Source of the DNA: Heterohyrax brucei
Taxonomy: Eukaryota; Chordata; Mammalia; Hyracoidea; Procaviidae
DNA length: 64,000 bases
NCBI GenBank assembly: GCA_028571685.1
Contig: CM053141.1
Location: 72,153,833 to 72,217,832 of the forward strand
Direction of reading: 5' to 3'
The translations under genes were made by a program, and so were the position numbers. Of the stretch, positions 12,355 to 23,502 are shown piece after piece (position 1 is the stretch's first letter; each line of letters opens with the position of its first letter). Below the pieces are notes generated by a model that saw only the letters and a program-made list of their open reading frames with translations, did not search any database and was not told the DNA's origin.

Positions 12355-13090
12355 CAATTGGCACAACTAGCGTTTTGCTAAGAGAGCTCTATGCACCCCA
12401 CATTGGTGAGTGGCATCTGGGGTCTTAAAAGCTGCCAAGCTGCCATCCGAGGACACAGCAAATGGTCCCAACTCAGCAGGAACGGATGCTCACCGAGGAC
12501 CAAAATGACATGTGGTAAAGACAACCGAGAAGACAGAGAGACCCACAAGAGTGGGTGCCTACATCGACTTGGGACCGGAAGAACTGGATGGTGCCCGGCC
12601 ACCACCAGCGATAACCACGATGGAGCTCAGAGAGAGGAGTCTCACTGGCAACACAAGAATAAAAAGGGGTGCGTCCTGAGATCTCCACTAAAAGACCTCA
12701 GTTGATGGTCCAGCGGTTTTGGGGTTCCCCTGAGAGCATGGCCCCCGGCCCTGATGCTGCCCGTTCCCATAAATTATAACAAAGGTCCACTCTTTGGACA
12801 GGAATGGATTGGACTTGGCAATGCAGAGTGACCATATATTGGAAGCACTTTGTGGTTCTATACATCTACAGGATATCATCTTGCTGACCTCTGGCTAGAG
12901 GAAGGGGAGTGGACGGAGAGGAGGGGAAAGGAGGCTGTTGGGAGGATGAGACATGTATGGAGCAGAGAGGAATAGTGTGCAGTCACCGGACAGGGAGAGC
13001 AGTGGAAGCTGCATATAGGTGGGCATGTAAATTTATACGTGAATGTACATTTTCACTCAGTTATGTTAAATAAAAATAAATTTAAAAAAA
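12355..13090 (+). mobile_element. L1 3'-UTR insertion with 20-bp target-site duplication
   Basis: A 736-bp L1 tail (no coding sequence) carrying the same 3'-UTR signatures as the L1 at 3356 (CATCTGGGGTCTTAAAAGCT; ATGTACATTTTCACTCAGTT near the end) and a short A-rich tail. AGAAATTTAAGCTGGATTCA (12335-12354) and AGAAATTTAGGCTGGATTCA (13091-13110) flank it, differing at one base. The RTE reads continuously across the site once the L1 is removed, so the order is RTE first, L1 second. Open frames on both strands at 12378-12705 are shadows of this UTR. Confidence 0.95.
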
Positions 13091-13490
13091 AGAAATTTAG
13101 GCTGGATTCAGAAGAGGATGTAGAATGAGGGATATGATTGCTGGTGTCAAATGGATCTCGGCTGAACATAAAGAATATCAGAAAAATGTTTACCTATGTG
13201 GTAAACATGTTCAACTGTGTCGATCATAACAATTTATAGATAACATTGTGAAGAATGGGAATTCCAGAACCCTTAAGTGTGTTCATAAGGAACCTGCATA
13301 TAGATCAGGAGTCAGTTGTTTGGACAGAACGATAGGATATGGCATGGTGGAAAATCAGGAAAGATGTATGCCAGGGTTGTAATTTTTCACTGCATTTATT
13401 CAACCTGTGTGCTGAGCAAATAATCAGAGAAGTTGGACTATATGAAGACATACTTGGTATTAGGATTGGAGGAAGACTCATTAACCACTT

Positions 13491-13700
13491 GTATTTTAAA
13501 GAATTCCTCTGGTACAATAAAGAAGATTGATTAGATAGGAAAGGCGGTCCAGGTGGAAAGTGATCCTGAGGTCAGAGCAAAAAAGTTGGTAAGGGTCAGG
13601 ACCACCACTGGCCACCCACTTGACAACTTCCTTTCAACAAGGCAGGCTCTGTCAGAGCAGCACATAGCTGGACAGCTACTTCACGAAAGACACGAAACCA
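13491..13700 (+). repeat. Unnamed repeat unit, copy A, inside the RTE
   Basis: About 210 bp starting GTATTTTAAAGAATTCCTCT and ending near AAACCACTCT splits the RTE just before its YADD codons. The same unit recurs at 15642-15885 (copy B). Shared landmarks are ACAATAAAGA, GATTGATTAGATAGGAAAG, TAAGGGTCAGGA, AACTTCCTTTCA and TCAGAGCAG. I do not recognise the family. Confidence 0.7.
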
Positions 13701-13710
13701 CTCTCTCACC

Positions 13711-13722
13711 TATGCAGATGAC
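13711..13722 (+). other. RTE reverse transcriptase YADD catalytic codons
   Basis: TATGCAGATGAC encodes YADD, the metal-binding motif of LINE reverse transcriptases; the flanking residues are TYADDTTLL. Confidence 0.85.
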
Positions 13723-14496
13723 ACAACTTTGCTTGCTGAAAGCAAAGCTGACTCAAAGCACTTACTGATGAAGATCAAAGCTTTCAGTATGGATTATATC
13801 TCAACGTAAAGGAAACAAATATTGCAACCGCTCCAATAAGCAACATTATAATAAAGAGAAAATACTGAAGTTGTCGAGGATTTCATTTTATTTGGATCCA
13901 CAATCAATGTCCAAGAAAGCAATGGTCAGGAAATTGAGCAGTGTATTGCATGGGACAAATTTGATGCAAAAGATCTCTGTCAAATGTTTGAAAGCAAAGA
14001 AGTCATCTTTGAAGAATAAGGTGCGCCTGACCCAACCTGTAATATTTTCAACCACCTTCCATGTATGTGAAAGCTAGACAATCAATGAGGAAGACCAAAG
14101 AGAAACTATTATCTTTGAACTATGGTATTAGCAAAGAATATTGAATATGTACTACAGACTGCCATAAAACTAAACAAATCTGTCTTGGAAGAAGTACATC
14201 CAGAGTGCTCTTTAGAAGTTAGAGTGGCAAGACTTCTCATATACCTTGGAGGTGTTATCTGGAGAGATCAGTCCCTGGAGAAGAATATCTTGCTTGGTAA
14301 AGGAGCCAGAGAAAGAGCAGCCGACCTTTAAGGAGATGGACTGGCATAGCGCCTGCCAAGATGGACTCCAGCACAGTGGTGACTGCGGTGATGGTGTAGG
14401 GCTGGGCAGTGTTTTGTTTTATTGTGCGTACAGTCACGATGAATCAGACCCAACTCAATGGCACCTAACAACAACAAGAAAAATATTTTAGGTGGG

Positions 14497-14728
14497 GTCT
14501 TTGGGTGGCACAGTTTGTGCTTGAGCCAGAATATTAAATATTAATATCTAATATTAAATAAATTACCAACCTAAAGGTTGGTGGTTCAAACCCACCCAGC
14601 AATATTACAGAAAAAAATGCTGGCAATCTACTTCCATAAATACTGCAGCCAAGAACACCCTACGGAGCAGTACTAGTCTGTAACATGCTGGGTGTGTTTG
14701 TCATGAGTCTAAATCCAGTTTATGGTAA
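14497..14728 (+). mobile_element. AfroSINE, long form, with AT-rich insert
   Basis: Plus copy with GGTGGTTCAAACCCACCCAG and the long-form segment CAATCTACTTCCATAAATAC. A tandem AATATTAAATATTAATATCT stretch (14531-14567) replaces the normal bases between the head and the CTAAAGGTTGG motif. Confidence 0.75.
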
Positions 14729-14915
14729 TGAGTCCCTGGATGATGAAAATGATTAACACACTCACTGCAAACTGAAAAGTTTAAGTCCAACTAGAGGTAC
14801 TTTGGAAGAAAGGACTGACAACCTGCTTCAAAAATAGCCATTGAAAACTCTGTGGAGCAGAGTTCTACACACAGGGTCTCCAGGAGTCAGAGTCCTCCTG
14901 ATGACAGATCGTTGT
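14729..14915 (+). mobile_element. AfroSINE, alternate subfamily
   Basis: Begins GAGTCCCTGGATGATGAAAA, not GCCCTGGTGGCACAG, and has GGAAGAAAGGACTGACAACC and AATAGCCATTGAAAACTC. This matches a second AfroSINE subfamily also seen at 23300 and 40786. Confidence 0.75.
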
Positions 14916-15049
14916 AGTGATGGAATATTGCAGCTAACTAGCACTCATTTTTGTTTTGTGCATTCAAATTTGTAATTGGCACTGGGCACCAAAAAATACC
15001 AAGATGATTAGAAACAAATGAGAATGGTAATGCTGGAAAGAAATGGAAG

Positions 15050-15185
15050 TGTCCTAGAGGCTAGTTTCCTTATTTTACATGTGAAGAAATAGAGACTTAA
15101 AAGATCAGGTACCTTCCTCAGTATCACAAAGCAGACCTTGGACTAGAATGCGAGTTTCTCAGAATCTATTTGCTCTTAACAGGTG
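15050..15185 (+). mobile_element. MIR SINE remnant
   Basis: Core-type MIR wording: TTATTTTACATGTGAAGAAA, TATCACAAAGCAGACCTTGG, ACTAGAATGCGAGTTTCTC. Confidence 0.6.
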
Positions 15186-15439
15186 GCAATACCCTTTAAA
15201 CTGAATTCAGATTTTGTTTAAACTTTTTTTGAAAACAGCTTTATGACAGGTAGTGTCACACAGTCTAAAGATACATTCAGTTTCATTAGTCTACAGATAT
15301 TTTTGAAAACGTTCTCTTTTCCAGAACTGCTAGCACTGGCAGTTGTGATCAATAGGGGCACTGCATTGTCTAGCAGACAACATCTCAGTATCTTCACTGT
15401 AAAAAAAAATTTTAGAAAGGAAAGAAGGATGACGTAAAT

Positions 15440-15885
15440 CATACTCAGGTCCTGCCCTCATGGCATTTAGGAGCGGTCAGAGGGTACATGAATGGGTAGA
15501 GATGCACAGGATACAAGATTAAAAGAGATTAAAAACAGCTACCAGAAGCTTTGATTGCCCTGTACAAGGTGGGCTTTGCTCTGTTGGCAGTAAGGAATCA
15601 CTGGAGGATTTTGAGCAGAGATGCCTGGCACACCAAGGTCTGTATTTTAGAGAACTCCCTCTAGGACAATAAAGAGGGTTGATTGGGTAGGAAAGATGGC
15701 CCAGTCTAAAAGTGATCTTGAGAGTCAAGGCAAAAAGTTGATAAGGGTCAGGATGAAGGGAGTGGCCACCGTGCCTTACATCAGCCACCTATGTGGAAAC
15801 TTCCTTTCATCAAGTCAGCTCTTTCTATCAGAGCAGTGCGTAACTGGACAATTACTTCAACAAAGACACCAAACCCCTCTAACCT
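15440..15885 (+). repeat. Unnamed repeat unit, copy B, with longer 5' part
   Basis: Starts CTCAGGTCCTGCCCTCATGG and includes GGAATCACTGGAGGATTTTG before the part shared with copy A (from GTATTTTAGAGAACTCCCTC at 15642). The 5' part resembles a widespread old mammalian repeat whose name I cannot give with certainty. This copy is the fuller one and may be the parent of copy A. Confidence 0.6.
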
Positions 15886-16193
15886 AAAATGTCCATCACC
15901 AATATGTTTCTAGGAAAGAAGTGTTTGTTGGATGGGAAGCCAGATTCAGTAGCTGCACCCATAAAAAGTAGGGGAACACCCAGGTGCTTACTGAGTCAAG
16001 TAGAAGGGCACTTCTAAACTCTTTTCAAAACAGGAGACTCTTAATAAGTCCCTGTACCTGGAAGGAGAATGGAGCTAGAAAAATACTATTTAGAAGAATC
16101 TGCTCTGACATCCTGTGTTAGGAGTCAGCCAACTTTCTGTAAAGGACTAACAAGTTAAAAAATTACATTTTCTGGATCATGTAGTCTCCGTTA

Positions 16194-16352
16194 GGAAACC
16201 CTGGTGGTGTCGTGGTTAAGTGCTATATCTACTAACCAATAGGTCAGTGGTTCAAATGTACCAGGTGCTCCTTGGAAACTCTATCACATGGTTCTCCTCT
16301 GTGTTTTAGGGTCTCTGTGAGTTGGAACTGACTTGATGACATTGGGAATTTT
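16194..16352 (+). mobile_element. AfroSINE, short form
   Basis: GGAAACCCTGGTGGTGTCGT, TCCTTGGAAACTCTATCACA, CTGTGAGTTGGAACTGACTT. Confidence 0.9.
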
Positions 16353-16671
16353 TTTGGCATAGTCTCTGTTGCAACTATTCAACTCTGCTGTCAGACAAGA
16401 TGAGCATGGCTGTGTTCCAACACAACTTTAATTACCAAGGAGTCAGTGGGCCAGATTTACCATACAGTATAGTTCCCACCTGTGTCCTGCAGGGATCACT
16501 TTCTTTGGAATTTTTCTTCATAGGAGCATATTTCCTTTGCATCACTTCATACAGCCTCAACAAATTGAAATACAAAACAAGTTGGTATTTTAGAAAAATT
16601 GATCTTTTTTAAAAAATTTTATTCCTTGCTTCCTTTTTGTAAAGCTGATAAACACTCCTTTGTTATGTTGC

Positions 16672-16795
16672 AGAGTCCTGGTGGAGCAGTGGTCAAGTGC
16701 ATGGACGCTAACAGAAAGGTCAGGGATTCAAAACTACCAGCTGGTCTGAGGGAGCAAGACCAGGGCAGAGGCAGATCAATCAGAGCGAAGTATCC
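16672..16795 (+). mobile_element. AfroSINE 5' part
   Basis: Head GAGTCCTGGTGGAGCAGTGG and AGAAAGGTCAGGGATTC are present; the middle diverges and no standard 3' tail follows. Confidence 0.6.
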
Positions 16796-16807
16796 ACAGA
16801 CTTACAG

Positions 16808-16980
16808 TAAAACCAAAACCAAACCTATTGCCACCAGGTCAGTTCTGACTCATAATGACCTTACAGGACAGAATAGAACTACTCCACAGAGTTTCTGAGG
16901 AGCGCCTGGTGGATTCCCACTGCTGACCTTTTAGTTAGCAACCGTAAACTGAGTTCTTTACCACTAAGCTGCCAGGGTAA
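16808..16980 (-). mobile_element. AfroSINE, short form
   Basis: Reverse copy AAAACCAAACCTATTGCCAC to TTACCACTAAGCTGCCAGGG. Confidence 0.9.
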
Positions 16981-16991
16981 CTAAGTATGAA

Positions 16992-17107
16992 CTTAATTGT
17001 GTTTACTTACTAATTTGTAGTGCATAGTTTAACCCGTGTTGTATCCTCAGCAAGTTGAAAACCAAGTGAAATTGTGCACTACAAATTAATAAGCAAGCAC
17101 AGTTAAG
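16992..17107. repeat. 34-bp imperfect inverted repeat with 48-bp loop
   Basis: Arm 1 (16992-17025) and the reverse complement of arm 2 (17074-17107) agree at 29 of 34 bases; all five differences are transitions. Both contain TAATTTGTAGTGCA. This could be a MITE-like end pair or a locally formed palindrome. No transposase-like sequence lies between the arms. Confidence 0.75.
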
Positions 17108-17139
17108 CCTGTGTGTACCTTGCTTATTGAGTAATCCAA

Positions 17140-17247
17140 CCCTGTGTGGCAATCTACTCCTGTAAAGATTTATATTCTTGAAAACCCTGGGAAGACATTC
17201 TAGTCTGTCCTATAAGGTCCCCATGAGTCAGAATCAACTTGAACATT
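17140..17247 (+). mobile_element. AfroSINE, long-form 3' half
   Basis: TGTGGCAATCTACTCCTGTA, TTGAAAACCCTGGGAAGACA, ATGAGTCAGAATCAACTTG; head missing. Confidence 0.7.
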
Positions 17248-17254
17248 GAATTTT

Positions 17255-17549
17255 GTAATGTTAATGAGTGCACACTAACGTAGGGTGTGTTCTAAACCTA
17301 ATCACTTCTGAGTTAAGGAAAGAACAAATTAGACCCAGATGGGGCACACTCATACTGGGGAAGATATACGTCATATGAATACGGTCATAAACCAAGGAGC
17401 ACCCAGGGCTACCAACAAGGAAGAAATCTACATGATCAAGACCCTGATTTGGACTTTAGCCTCCAGGACTGTAGGAAAATAGGTTTCTGTTTTTTAAAGC
17501 CACTCTCTTGTGGTATTTGTGTTACAGCCACACCAGGAGACTAAAGCAG
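17255..17549 (+). mobile_element. MaLR-like LTR, diverged
   Basis: 3' part reads GATTTGGACTTTAGCCTCCA, TTTTTTAAAGCCACTCTCTT, GTGGTATTTGTGTTACAGCC and ends near GGAGACTAAAGCA, the same closing order as the better preserved LTRs at 24073-26870. The 5' start (GTTAATGAGTGCACACTAAC) differs from them, so it may be a sister subfamily. Confidence 0.55.
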
Positions 17550-18709
17550 ATGGGAAGTAACTTACCCAAGGTCATACAGCGAACTGGATGAGTTGCTGAA
17601 CACCCTGTTTGGAGCTGTTCCCCTTTTCATGACCATGTTCACATACAAGCATAAATACACTCTGATTCTCTTTTATTTGATTTCTTTAACTTCATTTTGA
17701 AAAATAAAACACACAAAAAAAGTTCTTTTCACAAGGTCTCAAAGTAGTACATCCTGACAGCTGCCCCAACCGTTCAGCAAATCATGCAGTCCAAGAGTCT
17801 GTTCAAAGAGTCTTCACTTGCCAAGCAGGCACACATAGGAACCTGAGCTGTCTCTGAAGTTCCTCTTCAGACAATGGGCTGACCAGCCTGTAACATGCAG
17901 AAGTGCATCTCTGCATCACTCTGGTCTGGAGCATCTTTTCCTTTCACCTACATCCGTCAGAAGTAACCTACTCATTATCTCCATGGTTCATTTTTGAGAC
18001 AGGAATTCTAATACTATTGTGAACAGTTAGATTTGTGGAAGAGATGCTTATGAGTTATCCAGGGAAAAACTGGCCTTGTTAACACCTGTTGAAATAGGAT
18101 GAATACCAATGGCTAGAGAAGCAATGTGAAGAATGAGAGTATTTCCAGTAACACCACTTCCTTTCTTCTACCTCTACCTTCTCTCTGAGATTCACCTGCA
18201 CTCTGCAGAAAACCTTGATGAGTATCAGTAGGAGTACCATATGCTAGCCTTGAATTTAGATGTTCAGGAGGGAACTTTCAGCCTGGCAATGAACACCTCC
18301 TTTAAATGCAAGGCATACAAGTACAAACTGTACAGTGTCATGACTGACTCATTCAACAGTGACTCCCAGAGAGAAGTCAGACCCACCATATTTATTCCCA
18401 CAATAGCCTTCCATTTAGCATTATATCCACTTGGCATCTTTGCACTTTCAATATTCTGAAATATTTTTATGTACCTTCTGTTCCCTTGCACAAAGACATC
18501 ATACAATCTTTGTCAGTCACTATCACCTTCTAGCCCTGTTGTGCTTTGTATTTTCCTCTCCCTACCTTTACCAGAAATAATTCAACATTCAATTACAAAT
18601 TAGCACTAAGAGCGACCCAGAATACTGCGTTAATTTAAGCGAGTAAGTTCTTTTCTAGTCTAGAGTTAAATGGTTCCAAAGATTTACAAACTCAGTAAGA
18701 TTCCTGGAT
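17550..18709. other. No gene recognised
   Basis: No repeat family recognised. Overlapping open frames on opposite strands at 18241-18506 are unsupported. Confidence 0.45.
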
Positions 18710-18955
18710 CTCTACTGCATAATCTGCTTACTATATGCCAGATGCTGCACTAAGTGGTTTGTGTGAACTATCTCATTGAATCTTACAATAACTCTATGAG
18801 ATAGGCATATAACTAGCTTCATTTTACAAAAATGGAAATGAAGATTTAGAGAAGTTAAAGAAATTTCCAAGTTCACAGAACTAAGAAGTAGGGTAGATAG
18901 GGGTTCTGATTCATTATGCCAGCCAGCAGAGCTCACAGTCTTAACCACCGTATAA
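18710..18955 (+). mobile_element. MIR SINE
   Basis: Long MIR copy: CTTACTATATGCCAGATGCT, TTACAATAACTCTATGAGAT, TTCATTTTACAAAAATGGAA, then a TTCACAGAACTAAGAAGTAG segment. Order and spacing match MIR. Confidence 0.8.
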
Positions 18956-19750
18956 GGCCCTCCAGTTTTCCAAATGGCTCTAAAATTTTTCATAATTGCA
19001 AATCAAGTCATTACATAGTACTTTTCTATTCTGAACCGTTCAATGGCTATTGAATAAAGTTTATAGGTTTTCGCTACAATAGTATCTAAAAGCTCTTGAA
19101 CCATGACCTCTCTCTCTCTCACTTTCTATTTTTCTACCTATTCTTCCTTCTTGGACTTACAGTGGATATACTGAGCTGCTTTCTTATCATTTGAAAGGCT
19201 ATTTTATACCACGTTCCATCCTGATTTCCCTATCTGGAGGGCCCCACTTGGGCTGGGAAAATTCCACCCCTTATCAGTTAGTTGTGCCTATAATTTTGCC
19301 AAACTGTGATGGCTGGTGTGTTGCTGTGATACTAGAAGCTTTGCCACCAGTTTTCACATACCAGCAGGATCATCCATAATGGAAAGTTTTCAGCAGAACT
19401 TCCAGACTAAGATGGACTAGGAAAAAGGAACTTGAAGTCTAACTTCTGAAACAATCGGCCAGTTAAAATCTTATGAATAGCAGTGGAACATTTTTGACAA
19501 TGTACTGGAAGATGAGCCTTTCTGGTTAGAAAGAGCTCAAAATACAACTAGAAAAGAGCTGCCTCCTCAAATGGAGTCAACCTAAATGGTGTGAATAAAA
19601 TCAAGCTTTGGGGACATTCCTTCACTGATGTTGCATGGCTCAAGATGAGAACAACTGCAAGCATCCACTAATAATCACAAAGTGGAATGTACAAAGTATG
19701 AATTCAGAAAGATTGGAAGTCATCAAAAATGAAAAGAAATACATACATGG

Positions 19751-20312
19751 TTTGACAATCAAATCTGCAGACCTAATTGTTCTAATTGTTACGTACCTCA
19801 TTGTTGAATACCACTATAGTCACCTTTTAAGTACTCCTCTTGGACAGCTATGTACCAATGCTAGTGCCTAGTCCACCCTTTAAAGCAATTTTGAAATTCC
19901 TTCTGGAATGGCCATTGTGCATGGCTGTAGGATGGCAAGTTCATGAATTTAATTGTACAGTTGTCTGTGAGGGAGTCTTTAGCCAGTAAACAATTAACTG
20001 TATTGGAACACCCTCCCTACTCATCTGATGCGGCCCCCAATGACTTTTCTTTACACGAAGAGAAAGGAAATATTGAAAGGAAAACATTTTGAGGGCATTC
20101 AGGACATCAAGGTAATACAAGGATAGTTCTAATGGCCATTCCAGAGAAAGAGTTCCAAAATTGCTTTGAAGGGTGGACTAGACACTGGCATCAGTGCATA
20201 TCTTCCCCACGGGAATACTTCAAAGGTCACTGTAGTGATATTCAGCAATGAGGTATGTAGTACTCTATCTAGGATAAGTTCATGAACTTAATTGGCAGTC
20301 CTCATCAGCATC
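19751..20312 (+). mobile_element. Mariner-like DNA transposon with inverted-duplicated end
   Basis: Sense sequence from about 19990 encodes a mariner transposase C-terminus: LEHPPYSSDAAPNDF, corresponding to the family's HPPYSPDLAPxD catalytic segment. The closing FQNCFEGWTRHWHQCI and EYFKGHCSDIQQ parts sit at about 20150-20250. The first about 165 bp (19751-19916) are the reverse complement of this 3' end (CCTCATTGTTGAATACCAC answers GATATTCAGCAATGAGG; CACCCTTTAAAGCAATTTTG answers AAAATTGCTTTGAAGGGTGG). The element therefore ends in two copies of its own 3' half facing each other. It lies inside the RTE, which resumes at ATATCCTAGG (20314). Confidence 0.82.
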
Positions 20313-21445
20313 AATATCCTAGGTTTCAGTTATCTGAGGTGGATTTAGACTCCAACACTGACATGGTCTTCTATGCCAGGAATCAAAGATTGAAGAGGAA
20401 TGGCATCTTACTAAATGTTGTAATGATGTACAATGATCTATCCTAGTGTACAATGTTGTCAGAGATAGGACAATATTCATATGTCAACAAGGAAGATTAG
20501 TAAATATCACTATCATTCAGATTTACACACCAACTACTAACACCAAAGATGATGGAATTGTAGGCTTTCACTAAATTCTACAGCTTGAAATTCATCTAGC
20601 ATGCAGTCAAGATACATTAATAATTACTGATAATTGGAAAAGAAAGTTGAAAATAAAAAAGATCGGTAGTTGGAAATTGTGGTTTTGGTGCTAGACATGA
20701 TGCCGGAGATCATGTGATAGAATTTTTCAAGACCAACAGCTTCTTCATCAAAAATGCCTTTTTTCAACAGTATAAATTGACTATACACATGCACCTCACC
20801 TGATGGAAAACACAAAAATCAAGTCAACTACAGCTGTAGAAAAATAAAATAGAAAAGCTCAATAACATCAGTTAAAACAAGGCCAAGACCAACTGAGACC
20901 ATCAATTGCTCAGATGCAAGCTCAAGTTGAAGCTTAAGAAAGTTAAAACAAGTCCACTAGAGCCAAGTACAACTTCTGAGTATATCCCTGATGAACTTGG
21001 AGACCATCTCAAGATCAGATTCAATGCATTGAAGACTAATGAAGACCAGATCAAGTTGTAGGAAAACATCAAGAACATCATCCATTAAGAAAGCAAACAT
21101 TCATAAAAAAGACTAAAATAGATGTCAGTAGAGATTCTGAAACTTGCTCTTGAACATAGAGTAGCTGAAGTGAATGGAAGAAATGATGAAGCAAAAGAGC
21201 TTGAGAAGACAGGTAAAATACAATAAAATGTGCAAAGACCTGGAGCTAAAAAACCAAAAGGAAATAACACTCAACATTTCTCAAGCTGAAAGAACCAAAG
21301 AAAAAGTTCAAGCCTCAAGTTGCATTTTGAAGGATTCTATGGGTAACATATTAAATGACTAAGGAAGCATCAAAAGCAAATAGAAGGAATTCTCCAAGTC
21401 ACCGTACCAAAAAGAATCAGTTGAGATTCAGCCATTTCATGAGGT

Positions 21446-21580
21446 GTTGCTGTTGTTATTAGGTGTCATCAAGTTGGTTCCAACTCATAACAACCTATGC
21501 ACAACGGAATGAAACACCTGCCTGGTCCTTTGGTATGCACATAATCGTTGTTATACTGAAGCCCATTGTTACAGTCAACT
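21446..21580 (-). mobile_element. RTE 3'-end insertion, reversed
   Basis: GTTGTTATTAGGTGTCATCA, then TTGGTTCCAACTCATAACAA and GCACAACGGAATGAAACACC: the 3' terminus of the RTE family on the opposite strand, inserted into the RTE body. The host ORF resumes at TACTGAAGGAAGAAGTCCAA. It is either a 5'-truncated RTE or an RTE-derived SINE. Confidence 0.8.
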
Positions 21581-23085
21581 GACAGGTACTGAAGGAAGAA
21601 GTCCAATCTGCACTAAAGGCATTGGCAGGAGTCAAAGCTCTAGGAATTAACAGAATACTAACTGAGACATTTCAACTAACAAGTGCAGCATTGGAAGTGC
21701 TCACTTTTCTATGTCAATAAATTTGGATAGCTACTTTGTCAGCCAACTGGAAGAGATCCATATTTGTGCTCATTCCAAAAAAAAAGCTGATACAATGCAG
21801 AAATTATCAAACAATATCATTAATGTAACATCATTGATATCATTAATACACAAGTAAAATTTTGCTAAAGGTTATTCAGAAGTAGTTACAGCAGTATACC
21901 AATCAACAGGAAAGTTTCAAAAATTCAAGTCAGATTCAGAAGAGGATATGCAATGAGGGATACCTTTGCTGATGTCAGATGGACCTTGCTGATAACACAG
22001 AATATCAGAAACATGTTTGGTCGTGTTTTATTGTCTATGCAAAACATTGGACTACCTGGATCACAATAAATTATGGATAACAGTGAAAAATGGTAACACC
22101 AGCATATTTAACTGTGCTCATGAGGAATCTGTGCAAGGACCAAGAATTAGACATTCAAACACAGCAAGAGGATATGGCACGGCTTAAAATCAAGAAAGGT
22201 ATGTGTCAGACAGCACTGTATCCTTTCACCTTACTGATTCAGTCTGCATGCTAAGCAAATAATTCCAGAAGCTAAACTGTATGAAAAAGAATGTGCTACC
22301 ATGACTGGGGAAAGACTCATTAATAACCTGTGATACACGGATAACACAATCTTACTTGCTCAAAGTGAAGACAACATGAAGCTCCAGTCAATGAAGATCA
22401 AAGACAACAGACTTTCGTATGGATTATACTTCAAATAAAAATCCTCACAACTGAACAAATAACCTACATCATGATAAAGGAAGAAAAATTGACATTGTCA
22501 AGGATTTTATTTTACTTGGATCCACAAATCAGCATTCATGGAATAAATAGTCAGGAAATCAAATGACCTATTGCATTGGGTAAATCTGCTGCAAAAGACC
22601 TCTTTTAAAGTATTCAAAGCCAAAGATGCGCTTTGGAGGACTAAGGTTCCCCTGATCTAAGCCATGATGTTTTCAGTTGCCTTATATGCATGTGATAGCT
22701 GGACAGTGAATTAAGAACACTGATGCCTTTGAATGATGGTATTGGCAAAGAATATTGAATATATCACAGATTACCATACAAACAAGTAAGTCTGTCTTGG
22801 TAGAAACACAACGCGTTCCTTAGAAGTGAGAATGGCAATTCTTCATCTTAAGTACTTTGCCCATGTTATCAGGAGACAGATCCCTGGAAAAGGACATCAG
22901 ATAAGGGAGATGGTCAGCAAAAAACAGGAAGAGTCAGAGGAAGAGTCTCAGAAAGATGCATGGACACAATGTTTGCCACAAGAGGGTTCAAACATAAGTG
23001 ACTATGAGCATTAGGCAGTGTTTCTTTCCACGGTGCATAGTGTCGCTATGAATGCAAATCAGCTGTATGGCACCTAAAAACAAGC

Positions 23086-23299
23086 ATTTAGCTCAAGATT
23101 GTGCTCATCTTCTTTTAGAGACTTATGAACTTCCTCTGACATTCCCAAACTTCCTTCTTTCAGCACCTACTCCACACCACATAGACTTTGTAATCGTCAC
23201 TGGAAGCCATTATTGCCGTTTTGGATCTACAAAACTACCTTAATGCCTCTCTAAGGCAGGCATCATGCCTTATGTACCGTTAGCGTCTGTTGCAAGCAC
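23086..23299. other. No feature recognised
   Basis: Short spacer between the RTE end and the next SINE; the open frame at 23052-23243 straddles the RTE tail and is not supported. Confidence 0.4.
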
Positions 23300-23502
23300 A
23301 TTTGTTGTTAGTTGACCTCAAGTCATTCCTGAGTCAAGGAGAGCTCAGGTGTGCAAAGTAGAACTAATCCATAAGATTTTCAAGGCTGTGATCTCCCAGA
23401 AGCACACTACTAGGCCTGTCTTCCCAGGCTCCTCTGGGTGTGTTTAAACCACCAGTTTCAGCTAACAGTGAAGCTTGTAACCATTTGTACCAGCTAGGGA
23501 CT
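23300..23502 (-). mobile_element. AfroSINE, alternate long subfamily
   Basis: Reverse copy: GTTGTTAGTTGACCTCAAGT tail, AAGTAGAACTAATCCATAAG, AGGCCTGTCTTCCCAGGCTC, head AACCATTTGTACCAGCTAGG. Same subfamily as 40786-40988. Confidence 0.8.

Larger units (their letters stand above)
12255..14487 (+). mobile_element. RTE (BovB-like) LINE, 5'-truncated, interrupted twice
   Basis: RTE LINE covering the RT domain to the 3' end. It begins near the segment AGTAAAATTTTGCTGAAGAT, is broken by an L1 tail at 12355-13090 and a repeat unit at 13491-13700, and ends at CAACTCAATGGCACCTAACAACAACAAG. That tail is the sequence AfroSINEs borrow for retrotransposition. The RT catalytic motif YADD is preserved at 13711-13722, followed in frame by TTLLAESKADSKHLLMKIK. 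Numerous stops and frameshifts elsewhere make it inactive. A C-terminal fragment is open at 14122-14331. Confidence 0.88.
19270..23085 (+). mobile_element. RTE (BovB-like) LINE, near full length, decayed
   Basis: The longest RTE copy in the window. Upstream UTR-like sequence leads into an APE-type endonuclease start at 19635 (MAQDENNCKHPLIITKWNVQ, resembling the RTE N-terminus). The rest of the ORF, the RT region (RLINNL then YTDN in place of YADD near 22335) and the C-terminus (open at 22826-23014) follow. It ends near ATGAATGCAAATCAGCTGTATGGCACC. A mariner (19751-20312) and a reversed RTE tail (21446-21580) interrupt it. The many stops and the changed catalytic motif show it is dead. Confidence 0.87.

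Noticed and set aside
12391-12705. 104-codon frame and opposite-strand partners at 12378-12688
   Set aside because: They fall in an L1 3' UTR; the homologous UTR at 5200-5500 does not keep the frame open.
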